Shown: piece after piece, positions 61,926 to 64,000 of the stretch
How the letters are laid out: every line of letters begins with the position of its first letter
Position numbering within the stretch: the stretch's first letter is position 1
NCBI GenBank assembly: GCA_965661345.1
Contig: CBFIDK010000003.1
Coordinates: 1-64,000, forward strand
Direction: 5' to 3'
Length of the DNA stretch: 64,000 bases
Origin: GCA-2862585 sp965661345
GTDB taxonomy: Bacteria; Bacteroidota; Bacteroidia; Flavobacteriales; UBA7312
Made by a program: the position numbers and the translations under genes
Notes under the pieces: generated by a model
Databases searched by the model: none
Told to the model about the DNA's origin: nothing
The model's input: the letters and a program-made list of their open reading frames with translations, nothing else

Positions 61926-63830
61926 ATGTTGAGTCCACAAAAAATATTAAAACAATATTGGGGCTTTGACTCTTTTAGAAGTTCTCAACTTGATGTTATT
62001 CACTCGATACTGGAGGGAAATGACACTCTTGTATTGTTACCTACTGGAGGAGGAAAGTCTATCTGCTTCCAAGTACCAAGTATGATGATGGAAGGGATTT
62101 GCATAGTCATATCGCCCCTTATTGCATTAATGAACGATCAGGTCTCATCGCTAAGATCTAAAAACATCAAAGCCGTTGCTATTACTTCTGGTATGTCTCA
62201 GTCCGAACTCGATATCACTCTTGATAATTGTATTTACGGGAATTATAAGTTTTTATACCTCTCGCCAGAACGTCTAGAAAATGAAATGGTAAAAGTAAGG
62301 TTGCAAAAAATGAATATTAACCTCATAGCTGTTGACGAATCGCATTGCATCTCGGAATGGGGCTATAATTTTCGACCATCTTATCTCAAAATTTCTAGTA
62401 TTAGAACGATTAGTGACGCGCCAATAGTAGCCTTAACTGCTTCAGCAACTAAAGCTGTAATGAACGATATTCAAGAGAAACTAGAATTCAAAACAAAAAA
62501 AGTTATCAGGAGTAGTTTCTACAGAAAAGAATTGTCATATGTTGTTTTAGAGCAAGAAGATAAAGACAGTAAAATGTTGCAGGTTCTCAATAAAGTAAAA
62601 GGCTCAGCAATTATTTATTGTCGAACAAGAAAAGAAACCAAAAGAGTGCATACAGTACTTTCAGAATATGGTATTTCATCGCACTACTACCATGCTGGAC
62701 TAGATGTAGTTGAAAGAGAATCCAAACAAAAACAGTGGCTTCTAAACCATGTTAGGGTAATGGTAGCTACAAATGCCTTTGGAATGGGAATTGATAAAGC
62801 CGATGTGCGATTAGTAATTCACAACCATATCCCCTATTCATTAGAAGCCTATTATCAAGAAGCCGGACGAGCTGGAAGAGACAAAAAATTATCATATGCT
62901 ATTATGATATGCAATAAACTCGATGTCCATGAGCTCAAAAAAGATATTGAAAATCATTATCCAGATATTGAAGAAATTAGACATATCTATCAACAATTAG
63001 CAAACTACTATGGGTTAGCAAGTGGAAGCGGGCAATTTTCTGAATTTCCTTTTCAAATAAATGAATTCTGCGAAAAATATTCTTTAAACTATCTGAGAAC
63101 ATTTAATGCGCTAAAGCTTTTGGAAAAAGAAGAGTATTTAAAGTTAAGTGAAGCTATTAACCAACCCTCTCGAATACATTTTAAGGTCTCTCATACCGAA
63201 CTCTACCAATTTCAAATTGCCAATAAGCAGTTTGATTTAATGCTTAAAATTTTACTTAGATCATACGGTACACTATTTGAAGCCTTTACTAAAATCCAAG
63301 AAAGCATTATTGCTAAACGAACACAGCTTTCAACTACTGAAGTAAAAACACTTTTAAATAAACTAAAAGACTTGGATATACTCGAGTATATTCCACAAAA
63401 CAGTACCCCGAAAATATTGTTCCTAAAACAAAGGGTTGAAGCCAAAAAACTAAACCTTTCTAAAGACACTTTGATAAAGAGAAAAAATAACGAAGAAGCT
63501 AAGGCCAACTCTGTTATTGAATACATCAGTAATCAACACTATTGTAGAAGTAGTTTTTTACAAGATTACTTTGGAGATAATAATGTAGAAATGTGTGGCA
63601 AATGCGATGTGTGTTTAGAAAAAAATAAATTAAACATCAGTAATAATGAGTTTGATAACATCATGAAAGCAATCAAAAATCTGATTGAAAAAGAACCCAT
63701 GACCGTGGATAGTATTATTTTAACAATTGTTGAATACAGAGAAGATAAAATAGTTGAAGTTCTGCAGTTTTTAGGGGATAATGGTCAAATCGCTTTTAAC
63801 GAAGAAAAGAAACTTTATTGGGTTTCATAA
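61926..63830 (+). CDS. recQ: ATP-dependent DNA helicase RecQ
   Basis: A 3'-5' DNA helicase for recombination and fork repair. The 634 residues contain Walker A PTGGGKS (39-45), motif II as DESH (137-140) rather than the usual DEAH, motif VI YYQEAGRAGRD, and the zinc-binding part of the RQC domain (HYCRSS, MCGKCDVC). A C-terminal HRDC domain is not evident. A TATCTTCG box ends 5 nt before the ATG. Confidence 0.96.
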   Translation: MLSPQKILKQYWGFDSFRSSQLDVIHSILEGNDTLVLLPTGGGKSICFQVPSMMMEGICIVISPLIALMNDQVSSLRSKNIKAVAITSGMSQSELDITLDNCIYGNYKFLYLSPERLENEMVKVRLQKMNINLIAVDESHCISEWGYNFRPSYLKISSIRTISDAPIVALTASATKAVMNDIQEKLEFKTKKVIRSSFYRKELSYVVLEQEDKDSKMLQVLNKVKGSAIIYCRTRKETKRVHTVLSEYGISSHYYHAGLDVVERESKQKQWLLNHVRVMVATNAFGMGIDKADVRLVIHNHIPYSLEAYYQEAGRAGRDKKLSYAIMICNKLDVHELKKDIENHYPDIEEIRHIYQQLANYYGLASGSGQFSEFPFQINEFCEKYSLNYLRTFNALKLLEKEEYLKLSEAINQPSRIHFKVSHTELYQFQIANKQFDLMLKILLRSYGTLFEAFTKIQESIIAKRTQLSTTEVKTLLNKLKDLDILEYIPQNSTPKILFLKQRVEAKKLNLSKDTLIKRKNNEEAKANSVIEYISNQHYCRSSFLQDYFGDNNVEMCGKCDVCLEKNKLNISNNEFDNIMKAIKNLIEKEPMTVDSIILTIVEYREDKIVEVLQFLGDNGQIAFNEEKKLYWVS

Positions 63831-63836
63831 AAAGTG

Positions 63837-63844
63837 TAATTTCG
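63837..63844 (+). promoter_or_regulatory. fmt: Possible -7 box of fmt (leaderless candidate)
   Basis: TAATTTCG, one base off TAnnTTTG, ends 6 nt before the fmt ATG. It overlaps the end of the short recQ-fmt gap, so fmt could also be read through from recQ. Confidence 0.35.
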
Positions 63845-63850
63845 TCAACA

Positions 63851-64000
63851 ATGAAATCGAAACTTAGAATTGTATTCATGGGCACTCCAGATTTTGCTAC
63901 TCATAGTTTAAAACTACTGGTAGAATCTGGTTACAATGTTGTTGGTGTAATCACTGCTCCCGACAAGCCTTCAGGTAGAGGTCAGAAAATGTCTTTTTCT
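63851..64000 (+). CDS. fmt: Methionyl-tRNA formyltransferase, N-terminal part
   Basis: The first 50 codons of a gene cut by the window edge. The opening LRIVFMGTPDFATHSL followed by VVGVITAPDKPSGRG is the diagnostic N-terminus of Fmt, which formylates initiator methionyl-tRNA. It starts 20 nt after recQ on the same strand. Its partner def is at the far left end of the window. Confidence 0.93.
   Translation, partial: MKSKLRIVFMGTPDFATHSLKLLVESGYNVVGVITAPDKPSGRGQKMSFS

Overview
The window is one stretch of chromosome from a low-GC Bacteroidota bacterium, most likely a marine or free-living member of the Flavobacteriia. Three observations support this. There are four secreted proteins with type IX secretion sorting domains (three type B, one type A). 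Many genes are preceded by the Bacteroidota -7 promoter box TAnnTTTG. Shine-Dalgarno sequences are largely absent. Almost all of it is ordinary core genome. The only clear sign of mobile DNA is a tyrosine recombinase gene at the extreme left edge, facing the 3' end of a tRNA-Arg gene.

Layout. 0-1.2 kb: tyrosine recombinase, terminator, tRNA-Arg(TCT). 1.2-8.6 kb (minus): guaB, then three secreted parvulin/SurA-type folding factors, a MoxR ATPase and peptide deformylase, closely packed as one likely operon. 8.6-11.1 kb (minus): a FabK/nitronate monooxygenase-like flavoprotein and a T9SS type B protein. 11.1-13.2 kb (plus): glyA and a methyltransferase. 13.2-17.7 kb: tRNA-Met, nrnA-FKBP-ICMT operon, ndk, recF-dciA. 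17.8-27.2 kb: TPR membrane protein, ribH, T9SS protein, tRNA-Ser(TGA), GWxTD protein, LpxL-like acyltransferase and glycosyltransferase, then cysteine desulfurase and glmM on the minus strand. 27.3-31.9 kb: a 1498-residue PKD-repeat T9SS protein. 31.9-39.9 kb (plus): TPR protein, phosphosulfolactate synthase homologue, rhodanese, DUF368/PopT transporter, aroE, DUF349 protein, uvrB. 39.9-45.4 kb (minus): sucD, and a likely operon fabG-VWA membrane protein-prohibitin-two small unknowns. 45.5-50.7 kb (plus): mnmE, lpdA, and a tandem-repeat T9SS protein flanked by two copies of the same palindromic terminator. 50.7-58.7 kb: second FKBP, rfbC, lytic transglycosylase, uvrA, LOG protein, beta-barrel/TSP3/SPOR protein. 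58.7-64 kb: RlmL-like methyltransferase, methyltransferase, ZIP transporter, P-loop ATPase, recQ, and the start of fmt.

How the genes fit together. Several themes recur: envelope biogenesis (five periplasmic folding factors, PopT, glmM, LpxL, glycosyltransferase, lytic transglycosylase, SPOR protein), DNA repair and replication (recF, dciA, uvrA, uvrB, recQ), and translation or tRNA metabolism (def, fmt, mnmE, RlmL, three tRNAs). Many neighbouring genes overlap as TAATG or ATGA, which suggests translational coupling.

I did not find a convincing wholly new multi-gene system. The best leads are the palindrome-flanked repeat gene, a phosphosulfolactate synthase homologue in a bacteroidete, five genes whose promoter box lies only 4-6 nt from the start codon (possible leaderless mRNAs), two terminator hairpins whose U-tract runs directly into a start codon, and a shared TTTGCC extension on tRNA-type promoters. 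No CRISPR array, rRNA gene, complete insertion sequence or replication origin was seen.
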